From Acidobacterium sp. (GTDB taxonomy: Bacteria > Acidobacteriota > Terriglobia > Terriglobales > Acidobacteriaceae): a DNA stretch of 54,837 nt. A program made the translations under genes and the position numbers. The notes below the pieces were generated by a model that ran no database searches, had not been told where the DNA came from, and saw nothing but the letters and a program-made list of their open reading frames with translations. The stretch lies in assembly GCA_003166955.1 (NCBI GenBank), contig PMUI01000034.1:1-54837 (forward strand). The letters are read 5' to 3'. Shown here piece after piece: positions 1-8,905 of the stretch. Position 1 is the first letter of the stretch, and each line of letters opens with the position of its first letter.

Positions 1-515
1 CGGGACAGATCCCAGCAACCCCAGGACAAATTCCAGCGACCCCGGGAAAGATCCCAGCGACTCCCGGATCTAATGCGGCAACCCCGGCCGCGTCCGCTGC
101 TGTGCCATCGTTTCCCGCAGCCTGTACCGACGCCCTCAAGAAGAGCATCGGCCTGTCGGATGAGGAGTTCATCCTCGCCAACGGCGACCAGGCGGACCAG
201 CAGTTGATCTGGAGCATCATGAATGGCGTCACGGCCAAGATTCCCGGAGTGGTCATTTCCGCGACGGCCGACTCGGTCCAGCTCGCGGTGACTCAGGACG
301 CCCAGCAATCCCAGAAGGCCGACTTCACCGTCAACTTGAAGACCCCGCTCAAGACTGCGGAGGTACCTGCTGTGGGAGCCAAAACTACCTTCATTGCCAC
401 CTTCGACTCCTACACGCAGAACCCGCCCATGATCATCCTCAAGGATGGCGAGCCGGAGGCCACCAAGGCTCCGGTGCACCACGCTCCACCGGCCCATCAT
501 CCGGCAGCTCACTAA
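1..515 (+). CDS. hypothetical protein with N-terminal GQIPATP repeats (5' end outside window)
   Basis: The reading frame is open from base 3, so the gene starts before the window. A GTG at 102 is probably not the real start, because the frame upstream is clearly coding. Visible part: GQIPATP/GKIPATP heptapeptide repeats, an Ala/Pro linker, a compact domain of about 100 residues containing CTDALKK and LIWSIMNGV, and a His/Pro/Ala-rich tail ending PPAHHPAAH. No family is recognised. The repeats and His/Pro tail suggest an exported or surface protein; this is inference. Confidence 0.7.
   Translation, partial: GQIPATPGQIPATPGKIPATPGSNAATPAASAAVPSFPAACTDALKKSIGLSDEEFILANGDQADQQLIWSIMNGVTAKIPGVVISATADSVQLAVTQDAQQSQKADFTVNLKTPLKTAEVPAVGAKTTFIATFDSYTQNPPMIILKDGEPEATKAPVHHAPPAHHPAAH
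3..86 (+). repeat. 21-nt tandem repeat encoding GxIPATP
   Basis: Three good units (3-23, 24-44, 45-65) and one degenerate unit (66-86), in frame with the coding sequence. The array probably continues left of the window. The period is 3 x 7 nt, in step with the 7-nt arrays elsewhere. Confidence 0.7.
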
Positions 516-587
516 TCCGAGCCCCGGCTTCTGCATCACGGGCAGCCCGCACTGGCTGCCCGTTTTTGCTGCTAGATTGGAATTGGA

Positions 588-1481
588 ATGCGATCTGTTA
601 AGCGGCGTCCACGCCGCAGCGCGTCAGCCTTAATCTCCTGCTTTGCCTGCCTCCTCGCACTCCCTCCGTCCCAGGCCGTAGCGCAGGATGCGCAACCCGC
701 CGACATCCCATCTCCGGCTAACACCCAATATCTCGAGCTCGAGCACTTCCCTTCCTCCAAACTCGACCCCGCCGTCTCCTCGCTGATCCGCGCCAGGCAG
801 CACGAGATTGCCGCCGAGGCCGCCTTCTTTGGCTATAACCTCAGCGCCGCCGGCTGGGATTTCGATCAGACTTCCTGTCCCGCTATGCCCGACCAGGTCG
901 TCCTGCATTACCGCAAACACTTTCCTGACGGAGCTGAGTCCTTCTTCACCGCTCTCGTGCCCCGCGACGCGGGCCGCGTGTACGTTGTCCCCGTGCTCTA
1001 TCGCAACGCCACGCCCTTCCGCTCCGCCACCGGCAGCGAGCGTAGCATCGCCGTCTTCAACCGCGTCGTTCCCGCTGCCATCGCCGCAAAAGCCGTCGAC
1101 CCCAACGGCAAGTGGCTCGCCCTCGCCCTTTGCTACGCCGACATCGTCTACGGCAACGCCAATGCCATGCAGCGCGCCGGCAGCGCGGAGATCGGCCTCG
1201 CCCGCGCTCCTCTGCCGCTGCTCCGCCTCTCCGAAGCGAAGAACGCAGCAGGCGTCGTCTTCACCGACCGCAACGCGCCGGGTGAATATCTCGTCTGGGA
1301 TATCACCCTCAACGAAAAAGGCCGCGTCATCGCGGCCTCCGCCCTGCAGCTATCCGATTATGTAGCCCGCATTCGCAACGGCGCTGACCCCGTAACGAAA
1401 CCCTTTCCCGAAGGCCAGGAACCTCCCATTAAAGTTCTCCCCCGCCCAACCGAACCACCAGTAAAACCCACCCCGCAGTAG
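588..1481 (+). CDS. secreted hypothetical protein
   Basis: 297 aa. Residues 1-32 form a typical signal peptide: Arg/Lys-rich start, hydrophobic core SCFACLLALPP, cleavage near AVAQ-DA. The mature part has mixed alpha/beta character and a Pro-rich C-terminal tail. No catalytic motif or known domain is recognised. It is a single gene ahead of a hairpin repeat at 1500. Function unknown; probably periplasmic or surface-exposed. Confidence 0.75.
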   Translation: MRSVKRRPRRSASALISCFACLLALPPSQAVAQDAQPADIPSPANTQYLELEHFPSSKLDPAVSSLIRARQHEIAAEAAFFGYNLSAAGWDFDQTSCPAMPDQVVLHYRKHFPDGAESFFTALVPRDAGRVYVVPVLYRNATPFRSATGSERSIAVFNRVVPAAIAAKAVDPNGKWLALALCYADIVYGNANAMQRAGSAEIGLARAPLPLLRLSEAKNAAGVVFTDRNAPGEYLVWDITLNEKGRVIAASALQLSDYVARIRNGADPVTKPFPEGQEPPIKVLPRPTEPPVKPTPQ

Positions 1482-1499
1482 ATCCCTATACCTGATCTG

Positions 1500-1554
1500 A
1501 ATCCGGGTGCCCCATTCTGGTGCGCGTGCTGTTCGCGCGCCAGGGTGGGGTAGT
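1500..1554 (+). repeat. dispersed hairpin element, copy 1
   Basis: Starts 19 nt after a + strand stop codon. The left arm CCCCATTCTGG pairs over its whole length with CCAGGGTGGGG when read as + strand RNA (two G-U pairs). The inner part is GC-rich (GCGCG...CGCGC). Same family as the copies at 5668, 24955, 47981, 49334 and 49713. Confidence 0.75.
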
Positions 1555-1580
1555 TTATACACCCCGTCTACCTCCTGGCT

Positions 1581-2432
1581 TCACCCAACAAAGTCCACAC
1601 TCACCGAATGCGGAATCACTCCATTCTCGTGTCCCATCGCCAGCAGCTGCCGGATCGCCTTACGTCCGTCATCGCCATAATCGAGCGTCCGCTCGTTCAC
1701 ATACATCCCGACAAATTTATCCGTGAGGCTCGTGTCCAGATCGCGCCCAAACTGCATAGCGTACTGCAGCGCCTCGTCGCGATGATCGAGCCCGTACTGA
1801 ATGCTGTCCCGCAGAGCCTGCGTCACCGTCAGCATGGTCGCATCGCCCAGCGAGCGCCGGATCGCATTCCCACCCAGCGGCAGCGGCAGCCCCGTCTTCT
1901 CCCGCCACCAAACCCCCAGGTCCAGAATCCTCGACAGCCCGGTCCGCGGATACGTCAGTTGCCCCTCATGAATAATCAGCCCCGCCGCGTAGTTCCCCGC
2001 CATCACTTCCGGAATGATCTGGTCAAACGGCACCACCGCCGTCTCAATCTCCGGAGCGAACAACTTCAGCGCCAGATACGCCGTCGTCAGCGTTCCCGGC
2101 ACCGCCACCCGCACCTTCCTGATCTCATCCAGATCGTACGGCCGCGGCGCGACGATCATCGGCCCGTACCCCTCGCCCACCGATCCGCCGCACGACATCA
2201 GCGCGTACTGATCCTGAATGTACGGATAGACGTGGAACGAAATCGCCGTTACGTCGAAGAACGCCTCGCGAATCGCCCGCTGGTTCAGCGTCTCGATATC
2301 GCAAAGCACATGCGTGAACTTGTGCCCGCCCACGCGCACCTTATTGGTCGCGAGTCCGTAAAACATGAACGCATCGTCGGAGTCGGGACTGTGGGCGATG
2401 CTGATTTCACGAACAACGGATGAGGCAGTCAT
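1581..2432 (-). CDS. mqnD: 1,4-dihydroxy-6-naphthoate synthase (MqnD-type)
   Basis: 283 aa from ATG at 2432; a TTG at 2462 would add 10 residues and neither has a clear ribosome site. It belongs to the MqnA/MqnD periplasmic-binding-like family: N-terminal IAHSPDSDDAFMFYGL, then CDIETLNQ, FHVYPYIQD, MSCGGSVGEGYGP and the GLIIHEGQLTY segment typical of MqnD. By family knowledge it converts cyclic dehypoxanthinyl futalosine to 1,4-dihydroxy-6-naphthoate in the futalosine menaquinone pathway. No other mqn gene is adjacent. MqnA is the alternative, but the residues around IIHEG favour MqnD. Confidence 0.88.
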   Translation of the reverse strand: MTASSVVREISIAHSPDSDDAFMFYGLATNKVRVGGHKFTHVLCDIETLNQRAIREAFFDVTAISFHVYPYIQDQYALMSCGGSVGEGYGPMIVAPRPYDLDEIRKVRVAVPGTLTTAYLALKLFAPEIETAVVPFDQIIPEVMAGNYAAGLIIHEGQLTYPRTGLSRILDLGVWWREKTGLPLPLGGNAIRRSLGDATMLTVTQALRDSIQYGLDHRDEALQYAMQFGRDLDTSLTDKFVGMYVNERTLDYGDDGRKAIRQLLAMGHENGVIPHSVSVDFVG

Positions 2433-2644
2433 CCCATCGGCAGAAAAATTTGAATCACTCAAGACTTGGGTCCCGTTCCTTTCCGTTGGGGCTCTCTCTC
2501 GTTATTGTCCTATAAATACCTGCGGATAAGTATCGCGCCGCACGCCATCGCACGCGCGCCCGCAAAATTCACACGTTCTGGTAATCCGGATGCACCCTGG
2601 TCGGCGTACTCATCGCAGCCTACAATGGCTCTAAGATCAGTCCG

Positions 2645-4852
2645 ATGTCCTTTCGCCCTCACCATTTCTCGCTCCCTGCGCTTCTTGCGCTGGCCTTCTT
2701 CGCCTTCGCAATTCCGCAGCCCGCATCGGCCCAGCATTCCAGCGCCACCGCGCCGCACGTCACCGTCTCCCTTCTCGTCCCTCCCGCGCAGTTCGCTCCC
2801 GGAGAAACCTTCACCGCCGGCCTCGACTTCAAAATGGAAGAAGGCTGGCACGTTTATTGGATCAACGCCGGCGACTCCGGTGAGCCACCCTCCATCAAGT
2901 GGACCCTCCCCGCAGGCGTCACCGCCGACGCGATGCAGTTTCCGCCGCCGAAACGCCTGCCCCTCGGCCCGCTGATGGACTTCGGCTACGAAGATGACGT
3001 CGTCTTTCCCATTCCAATGCATGTCGCGCAGGATTTTCGTCCCGCGCAACCCCAGGCTACATTCGCCGCCCACGTCACCTGGCTCGTCTGCCGCGAAGTC
3101 TGCATTCCTGGCAAAGCCGACCTCGCCCTCGCGCGCACAGCCTGGTCCAAACCCGCGGCCAGCCCCGATGTCGATGCGGCCGCGCAAAACCTCATAGCCC
3201 GCTTCCAGTCCCAACTCCCCAAACCCCTCCCAGCAACTGCGACCGCGACCTTCGCGCAAAATCCGAAGGGTTTCCTCCTCAACGTCACCACAGGGTCAAA
3301 GCAAACATCAGCCCAGTTCTTCCCCCTCGATGAAACCATCATCGCCAACGCCGCCCCGCAACCAGCGCAACCCACTTCCAACGGCGTCCAGCTAACGCTG
3401 ACCAAAGACGAGAACCTCCAGGCCCCTCCGCAAAAACTCAACGGACTGCTTGAACTTCCCGACGGCACCGCGTACGAAATCCACGCGACCCCCGGCGTCA
3501 TCGCCGCAACCACCACCGCGCCACCCACTGTCTTCACCGCCATCCTTGGAGCCGCGGGCCTCGCCTTCATCGGTGGCATCCTCCTCAACCTGATGCCCTG
3601 CGTCTTCCCCGTCCTCTTCATCAAGGGCCTGTCGCTCGTCCAGTCCTCGCAGCAGGAACGCGGCAAACTCCGCGCCCACGGTTGGGTCTACACCCTCGGC
3701 ATCCTCGTCTCGTTCTGGATCGTTGTCGCCGTCCTCGTCATCCTCCGCGCCGCGGGCCGCCAGCTTGGCTGGGGATTCCAGTTCCAGTCCCCCGTCTTCC
3801 TCGCCCTCATGGCGATGCTCCTCTTTTTCCTCGGCCTTGCGCTCGCCGGCCAGTTTGAAATCGGCCTCTCCCTCACCAGCGCAGGCGGCGCCCTCGCGCA
3901 AAAACACGGCTACGCCGGCAGCTTCTTCACCGGCGTTCTCGCCATGGTTGTCGCCACTCCCTGCACCGCACCCTTCATGGGAGCAGCCATCGGCTACGCG
4001 CTCGCCCATCCCGCCTGGGTCAGCTTCGCCATCTTCACCGCGCTCGCACTCGGACTCGCGCTCCCCTATCTCGCCCTCGCGTACTTCCCCGCCTGGGCGC
4101 GCATTCTCCCCAAGCCCGGCGCGTGGATGGAAGTCCTCAAGCAAGCCGTCTCCATCCCCATCTTCGCCACGGTCATCTGGCTCGTCTGGGTCTTCACTCA
4201 GATCGCCGGAACGAGTGCCCTCATCGGCCTCCTCGCCGCCTTCCTCCTCCTCGCCGTCGCCGGATGGTTCCTCGGCCGCTGGCCCGGCAAAACAATCGCC
4301 ACCACCATCGCCGCGCTTATCCTCATCGCTGCCATCGGTACATCAGTCTGGTCGGTGCGTGCCCTCGGCATGCCCAGCCCTGCAGAAACTGCGGCCCTCG
4401 CCAGCATGATTGCGAACGGCAGAATTGCAAGTTCGGGCGCTCCCAGCTCCCAGCTCCCAGCTCCCGGCTCGGTCTGGCAACCCTTCACCCCCGCTCTCCT
4501 CCAACAATCCCGAGCCCAGGGCAAACCCGTCTTCGTCGACTTCACCGCAAGCTGGTGCCTCAGCTGCCAGGTCAACGAACGCCTCATCCTCAATCGCGCC
4601 GACGTCCAGCAGCGCCTCCACGAGTCCGGAGCCGTCCTCCTCCGCGCCGACTGGACCAATCAGGATCCCGACATCACCCAAACCCTCGCCGCCCTCGGTC
4701 GCAGCGGAGTCCCCACCTACGCCCTCTACCCCGCCGACCCCGCAGCGCCCGCGAAAGTCCTCCCCGAAGTCCTCACCCCGAACATCGTCATGGGTGCCCT
4801 GGCCTCCCTTCCGTCTCCGCCAAAGTCCACCGCAGCAATGAGCCTGCCCTGA
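2645..4852 (+). CDS. thiol:disulfide interchange protein, DsbD family
   Basis: 735 aa, inner-membrane electron carrier that reduces periplasmic thiol proteins. Order: signal peptide (1-30, cleavage near ASAQ), periplasmic DsbD-alpha-like domain (to about 285, with CREVCIP), a membrane domain of about eight helices with the paired cysteines of LLNLMPCVFP and TPCTAPFMG, a linker, and a C-terminal thioredoxin domain with FTASWCLSCQ as redox site. This is the full three-part arrangement, so the protein is probably functional. The linker (about residues 598-610) is encoded by a 7-nt array. A stem-loop at 4876 follows. The redoxin 175 bp downstream is a plausible partner (inference). Confidence 0.92.
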   Translation: MSFRPHHFSLPALLALAFFAFAIPQPASAQHSSATAPHVTVSLLVPPAQFAPGETFTAGLDFKMEEGWHVYWINAGDSGEPPSIKWTLPAGVTADAMQFPPPKRLPLGPLMDFGYEDDVVFPIPMHVAQDFRPAQPQATFAAHVTWLVCREVCIPGKADLALARTAWSKPAASPDVDAAAQNLIARFQSQLPKPLPATATATFAQNPKGFLLNVTTGSKQTSAQFFPLDETIIANAAPQPAQPTSNGVQLTLTKDENLQAPPQKLNGLLELPDGTAYEIHATPGVIAATTTAPPTVFTAILGAAGLAFIGGILLNLMPCVFPVLFIKGLSLVQSSQQERGKLRAHGWVYTLGILVSFWIVVAVLVILRAAGRQLGWGFQFQSPVFLALMAMLLFFLGLALAGQFEIGLSLTSAGGALAQKHGYAGSFFTGVLAMVVATPCTAPFMGAAIGYALAHPAWVSFAIFTALALGLALPYLALAYFPAWARILPKPGAWMEVLKQAVSIPIFATVIWLVWVFTQIAGTSALIGLLAAFLLLAVAGWFLGRWPGKTIATTIAALILIAAIGTSVWSVRALGMPSPAETAALASMIANGRIASSGAPSSQLPAPGSVWQPFTPALLQQSRAQGKPVFVDFTASWCLSCQVNERLILNRADVQQRLHESGAVLLRADWTNQDPDITQTLAALGRSGVPTYALYPADPAAPAKVLPEVLTPNIVMGALASLPSPPKSTAAMSLP
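4438..4472 (+). repeat. 7-nt array GCTCCCA inside the DsbD coding sequence
   Basis: Four CCC runs at 4442, 4449, 4456 and 4463, exactly 7 nt apart. The complement reads GGG-N4 four times, a possible G-quadruplex. It encodes the flexible linker between the membrane and thioredoxin domains. Confidence 0.7.
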
Positions 4853-4875
4853 GCAAGCTCCGACCGGAGCGAGGT

Positions 4876-4912
4876 GCGCGTCGAACGGGTGATCGACGCG
4901 CTCAATTCTTTA
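4876..4912 (+). terminator. probable terminator after the DsbD gene
   Basis: Perfect 9-bp stem GCGCGTCGA / TCGACGCGC with an 8-nt loop (4876-4901), followed by the moderately T-rich TCAATTCTTT. It lies 24 nt after the stop codon. Confidence 0.55.
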
Positions 4913-5026
4913 CAAAATCCGAATAGACAATCCGCCACCCTCGCGCGTCCAATATCGCAATAACCAGGGCGCTCCGTGATCTCTGCGTCCTCTGTGGTGA
5001 TATGTCAATTTACGGAGGGTGTCCCC

Positions 5027-5638
5027 ATGCGCCATCTACCCATTCTCACCATCGCTGCTCTCTGTGCGGCCCTCACTCTCTCCGCCTGGGCCGTCAAGGT
5101 CGGCGATCCCGCCCCCGACTTCACCGCCACCGACTCCAACGGCCAGACCCACAAGCTCTCCGAATACCGCGGCAAGTTCGTTGTCCTCGAGTGGACCAAC
5201 AACGGCTGCCCCTACACCCGCAAGCACTACACCAGCGGCAATATGCAAAATCTCCAGAAGGAATGGACAACCAAAGGAGTCGTCTGGCTCACCGTCCTGT
5301 CTTCATCGCCCGGCGCGCAGGGCTACATGACCGCCTCCGCTGAGAACAGCTACATCCAGCAGGTCCACGCCTCGCCCACCGCTGCGCTTCTCGATCCCAG
5401 CGGCGCCCTCGGCCATGAGTACGAAGCCCGCACCACCCCCGACATGTACGTCATCGACCCTGCAGGCAAGCTCATTTACTCAGGCGCCATCGACGACCAC
5501 CCCAACGACGACCCCAGCGACATCCCGCACTCGAAAAATTACGTATCAGCCGCGCTGACCGAAGCCATGTCCGGCCAGCCCATCGCCATTGCCTACACCC
5601 GCCCCTACGGCTGCAGCGTCAAATACCACGGCGACTAA
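5027..5638 (+). CDS. secreted AhpC/TSA-type redoxin
   Basis: 203 aa. The ATG at 5027 is chosen for the ribosome site GGAGGG eight bases upstream and because it starts a clean signal peptide (MRHLPILT...SAWA). Thioredoxin fold: VGDPAPDFTATDSNG, then FVVLEWTNNGCPYTRKHY. The redox site has one cysteine (CPY) rather than CxxC, typical of this AhpC/TSA subgroup. The DMYVIDPAGKLIYSGAIDD segment is conserved in such periplasmic redoxins. Likely role: thiol peroxidase-like or thiol-transfer protein outside the cytoplasm. The DsbD-type reductase immediately upstream is a candidate electron donor (inference). Confidence 0.88.
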   Translation: MRHLPILTIAALCAALTLSAWAVKVGDPAPDFTATDSNGQTHKLSEYRGKFVVLEWTNNGCPYTRKHYTSGNMQNLQKEWTTKGVVWLTVLSSSPGAQGYMTASAENSYIQQVHASPTAALLDPSGALGHEYEARTTPDMYVIDPAGKLIYSGAIDDHPNDDPSDIPHSKNYVSAALTEAMSGQPIAIAYTRPYGCSVKYHGD

Positions 5639-5667
5639 CATCAACAGGCATCGATCCGGGAATAAAC

Positions 5668-5717
5668 TCCGGGTGCCCCATCCTGGTCGCCCGGCTTTTG
5701 GCGGAAGCAGGGTGGGA
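5668..5717 (+). repeat. dispersed hairpin element, copy 2
   Basis: GGGTGCCCCATCCTGG, a short GC-rich inner stem with TTTT loop, then AGCAGGGTGGG. It starts about 30 nt after the redoxin stop codon, in the same orientation as copy 1. Confidence 0.7.
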
Positions 5718-5771
5718 TCAAGCACGACCTCAATCCTGCCGTAGCCGTTTAAGTCGATCCGGCGCAGGAGC

Positions 5772-6170
5772 TCACAACTGCGCAAACACCCACCCGTCCC
5801 CCAACCAAAAATTCATCACCGAACACCCCAGCACCGCCGCCGCGTTCGCCACCAGCACCGGCATCCGCCCCACTTCCACCAGCAAAGGCATCAGCGCCAG
5901 GTTCCCCGCCATCGAAACCAATCCGTTCGACAAATGAAACCGAACCAGCCGTCCCCACATTTCCAGCCGCGCCGAATCCCCACGATCCCGCCACGTGTAC
6001 CGCACATGCCATACAAAGTTGTGCAGCAACGTAACCTCAATAGCCAAAGCCGTCGCCAACAAATACCGCCCCGCCAATACGCGATTCAGGACGGCCAGCA
6101 CCCCAAGCTGCAACCCCATCCCCACCGCGCCCACCGCATTGAACTTCCACCACCGAACGAAAGTCGTCAC
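5772..6170 (-). CDS. GtrA family membrane protein
   Basis: 132 aa, four predicted membrane helices, the usual GtrA length. Recognisable features: FNAVGAVGMGLQ at the first helix, LLHNFVWHVRYTW (the conserved N-F-x-W-x-x-x-x-T/W segment) and the C-terminal NFWLGDGWVF. GtrA proteins are thought to move lipid-linked sugars across the inner membrane. It starts with GTG at 6170, overlapping the upstream stop by 4 nt (GTGA), so it is translationally coupled to the CDP-alcohol phosphotransferase. The pair suggests a lipid or lipid-carrier modification role (inference). Confidence 0.88.
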   Translation of the reverse strand: MTTFVRWWKFNAVGAVGMGLQLGVLAVLNRVLAGRYLLATALAIEVTLLHNFVWHVRYTWRDRGDSARLEMWGRLVRFHLSNGLVSMAGNLALMPLLVEVGRMPVLVANAAAVLGCSVMNFWLGDGWVFAQL

Positions 6171-6874
6171 GGCAGCGGCTCCTGCCGATACAACTGCGCG
6201 GTATGCTTCGCCGCGACGAACACCGCCATCGCGAACATCCCCGCCGCCGCTATCGCGCCCCCCAAATCAAATAACAAAAAGCGATGCCCGAACACCGCAG
6301 CCCATGGACTCCGCAACAACGCCAGGTTCCCCACGACCAATAGAATCCGAAGCTCCGTAGGCCCAAACCACCCCTGCGATAACTCGAACCGTTCCAAAGT
6401 ATAAGTCGCCAGATAACTCTCCCCCGACAACAACAGAAACGCGACTAACATCGCCACAGCAATCTGCCAGTGCACCAGCCCCGAACACGCCAAGCCCCCC
6501 ATCAGCGCCGCCGACCCAAAGATATCCACCATGTGATCCACATAGAACCCGTACCGCGGCCTCTGCTGCCGCCGCACCCGCGCCAGTGTCCCATCCAGGC
6601 TGTCGCCCAGCCAGTTCAGCGCAATGCACAGGATCGTCAGCACCAGCGCTCGCCGATCCCATCGCGCCAGCGCATAACCAACTCCCGCACCCACCTGTGC
6701 CCCCAGCCCCAGCATCGTCAGCCCATCCGATGTCACCCACCGCGGAGCCCGCTCCGCCATCCATTGCAGCGCTCGCTTCTCTGCCGCCGCTGTCAGCGAC
6801 CGATGCACGCGCTGCGCCGCCACAAAACCCGCATCCCCATCCCGAACCGCTGCATTTGTAACCATAACCGTCAC
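6167..6874 (-). CDS. CDP-alcohol phosphatidyltransferase family protein
   Basis: 235 aa. The family signature D-G-x2-A-R-x8-G-x3-D-x3-D is complete (DSLDGTLARV...YGFYVDHMVD), followed by about five membrane helices. Such enzymes join a CDP-activated lipid to an alcohol such as glycerol phosphate, inositol or serine; the acceptor cannot be told from the sequence. The GTG start at 6874 overlaps the upstream stop (GTGA); an ATG three codons in is an alternative. It is the middle gene of a tight three-gene minus-strand operon. Confidence 0.88.
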   Translation of the reverse strand: MTVMVTNAAVRDGDAGFVAAQRVHRSLTAAAEKRALQWMAERAPRWVTSDGLTMLGLGAQVGAGVGYALARWDRRALVLTILCIALNWLGDSLDGTLARVRRQQRPRYGFYVDHMVDIFGSAALMGGLACSGLVHWQIAVAMLVAFLLLSGESYLATYTLERFELSQGWFGPTELRILLVVGNLALLRSPWAAVFGHRFLLFDLGGAIAAAGMFAMAVFVAAKHTAQLYRQEPLP

Positions 6875-7713
6875 CTGTAACCTGTAACCCGTAACCTGTC
6901 ACCTGTTAGCTGTAACCAGTTCACCGCCGCCCGCAGCGTGAACCCCAGCGACTCCCGCGGAATACTCTCCACAAACGGCCGCGCCACCCAGCCCAGCCCC
7001 GCCGGAATCCCCCGCGTCAGCGACACCGACTCCACCTGCAGATAGAGCCCGCCATCCCGCTCCTCCCAGCTCCAGTACGTGTTCAGTCGCCACAAGAATC
7101 CGTGCTCCTCTCCTGGACCCAGCACCCGCTCCTCACGCGTCCCCACCGCATCCACCTCCGCAATCCGCGTGCTCCTCGACGCGCTCCACCCATCCCGCGC
7201 ATCCAGCCGACCAAACTGCACGTCATAGGTCGAATCCAGCACCACCGTGATCACGTGCCTCTGCCGCACGCGCATCCACCCCTCGACGCGATCGTCGTCC
7301 GCCGCGATCGTCCTCGCCGCCATCACCTGCGGCGCAAAATACCGCGGATACCCACCGAAATCCCGCAGCATCCTCTCGAAATCCGCCGCCTTCGCTGCGG
7401 GAGCAAATGCCGTCCCCCGCCAGTGATGCAGCAGAGCCCCAGGCAACTCCTTCCCCGCAGGCGCCGTCACCTGCTCAATTAGCACCTCACCCCGTCGCAG
7501 CCGCGCCTCGCCCTGCGGATCCCCTGCAAAAAATCCCTCCGGTGAACGATGTTGCGAAGCCAGCCTCCCCTCCACCACCCCAACATAAGAATCAAAAGCC
7601 GCCACAGCCCTGGCCGGAGCCTCCGCCCAAACCCGCCCCGCTCCCGCCGACAAAATCACCACCCCGCACCTAACCACAAACCTCAAAACTCCACGCTTCA
7701 TGTCCCCCACCAT
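6871..7713 (-). CDS. exported hypothetical protein, first gene of the lipid operon
   Basis: About 280 aa. ATG at 7713 has GGGAGG upstream; ATG at 7701 would begin a canonical signal peptide (MKRGVLRFVVRCGVVILSAG). The mature domain is Trp/Arg-rich (HHWRGTAFAP, FLWRLNTYWSWEERDGGLYLQVE) and may be a lipid-binding START/SRPBCC-like fold, a weak impression. The last 15 or so residues (LQLTGDRLRVTGYR) are encoded by a 7-nt array, so the array has become coding or extended the gene. Function unknown; the operon suggests envelope lipid handling. Confidence 0.7.
   Translation of the reverse strand: MVGDMKRGVLRFVVRCGVVILSAGAGRVWAEAPARAVAAFDSYVGVVEGRLASQHRSPEGFFAGDPQGEARLRRGEVLIEQVTAPAGKELPGALLHHWRGTAFAPAAKAADFERMLRDFGGYPRYFAPQVMAARTIAADDDRVEGWMRVRQRHVITVVLDSTYDVQFGRLDARDGWSASRSTRIAEVDAVGTREERVLGPGEEHGFLWRLNTYWSWEERDGGLYLQVESVSLTRGIPAGLGWVARPFVESIPRESLGFTLRAAVNWLQLTGDRLRVTGYR
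6874..6918 (-). repeat. 7-nt array CCTGTAA spanning a gene junction
   Basis: Six units of CCTGTAA-like heptamers on the + strand, variants CCCGTAA, CCTGTCA and CCTGTTA. It encodes the C-terminus of the exported protein and lies right at the GTGA overlap with the next gene. Confidence 0.7.
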
Positions 7714-7869
7714 GCCCCTCCCAAACCTGAGGAGCAATGCACAGGTTCTCGCTTGTTAAAGGAATGTTTCTCACGGCGCAAGACCTTCCACCCGCACTAC
7801 TTCCGCCGAGTTCTCCATCTTGGCAAACGCTGGAAAATCCCCCTCCATCGTCTACACTCGTCACCAGAC

Positions 7870-8784
7870 ATGCAGGACCCCGAATCACCGCGCCGCTACC
7901 GCTTCGGCGCATTCGAAGCCGATGCCTCCACTGGCGAACTTCGCCGCCAGGGCATTCGCCTCCGGCTCAACGCGCAGCCCTTTCAGGTTCTCTGCCTCCT
8001 GCTCGACCGACCCGGCGAGCTCCTGACCCGAGACGAAATCGCCCACCAACTCTGGCCCGATGGCGTCAATGTCGACGCCGACCACGGCGTCAACTCAGCC
8101 GTCAACCGCATCCGCGAAGCCCTCAACGACTCCGCCTCCAGCCCCCGCTTCATCGAGACCCTCGCCCGCCGCGGCTACCGCTTCGTAGCACCCGTGGAAC
8201 GCCTCGGCGAAAACTCCAGCAACCCCGACCCAAGCCCTGCACCCGATAAGCAAAACATATCGCCCTCGCCCGCCTCAGCCGACTCAACCCCGCAATCCAC
8301 CCCAACAGAAAACACCCACCACATCCTCGCCACCCCCGAAGAACTCCCCAAAATCTCCCACCCCGTAGCCCAAAACCTCTTCCTCCTCTTCCAGGTCATG
8401 TACCTCGCCTTCTACATCGGAGCCCTCGCCAATCTCGCCGAAATCGAGGACCTTATCACCCCTCTCTCCCGCCCCACCCTCATCTTCACCACCCTCATCG
8501 TCACCGCCGCCGCCCTCATCCCGGTCCGCGCCTTCCTCTTCTGCGCGGTCCTCTTCCGCGCTCCCCGCCTTCGCGAAAAATACCTCCGCGTCTGGCCCTT
8601 CCTCCTCCCCTTCGACGTCCTCTGGTCCCTCTCGCCCTTCCTGCTTCTCCATCACATCAACTTCGGACTCGCCCTCGCCTGCACCGCCCTCCTCGCCTGG
8701 TCCCCCTTCGTCCAGCGCTCGCTGATCCTCATGGGCGCCGGCGCCCCGACAAGCCCCCGTCATTCCGAGCGAAGCGAAGCCTAA
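7870..8784 (+). CDS. CadC-like membrane-anchored winged-helix regulator
   Basis: 304 aa from ATG at 7870. N-terminal OmpR/PhoB-type winged helix (residues 8-105: YRFGAFEADASTGELRR, PFQVLCLLLDRPGELLTRDE, ETLARRGYRFVAPV). Then a Pro/Ser-rich linker (110-165) and four hydrophobic segments (175-295). There is no receiver domain, so this is a ToxR/CadC-type one-component regulator tethered to the membrane, with a membrane domain in place of a periplasmic sensor. The last ten residues (SPRHSERSEA) are encoded by the dispersed repeat at 8758, suggesting 3'-end extension by the repeat. Target genes unknown; the APC permease follows 121 bp downstream. Confidence 0.85.
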   Translation: MQDPESPRRYRFGAFEADASTGELRRQGIRLRLNAQPFQVLCLLLDRPGELLTRDEIAHQLWPDGVNVDADHGVNSAVNRIREALNDSASSPRFIETLARRGYRFVAPVERLGENSSNPDPSPAPDKQNISPSPASADSTPQSTPTENTHHILATPEELPKISHPVAQNLFLLFQVMYLAFYIGALANLAEIEDLITPLSRPTLIFTTLIVTAAALIPVRAFLFCAVLFRAPRLREKYLRVWPFLLPFDVLWSLSPFLLLHHINFGLALACTALLAWSPFVQRSLILMGAGAPTSPRHSERSEA

Positions 8785-8825
8785 AACGCGTCATTCCGAG
8801 ATAGCGAAGCGAAGCCGAGGAACGA
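8758..8825 (+). repeat. dispersed repeat GTCATTCCGAGCGAAGCGAA, two copies
   Basis: GTCATTCCGAGCGAAGCGAAGCC at the regulator 3' end and a variant with an ATA insertion 30 nt later. A related form (GTCATCCTGACCGAAGCGC) occurs at 16796. It encodes the regulator's last residues. Confidence 0.65.
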
Positions 8826-8905
8826 GGAACCTGCTTTCTCCTTCCTCAGGCGAGTCAGCAACCATCGGAGACATATCCCGCGTTCTGTGCCACTATGGCT
8901 GAACC

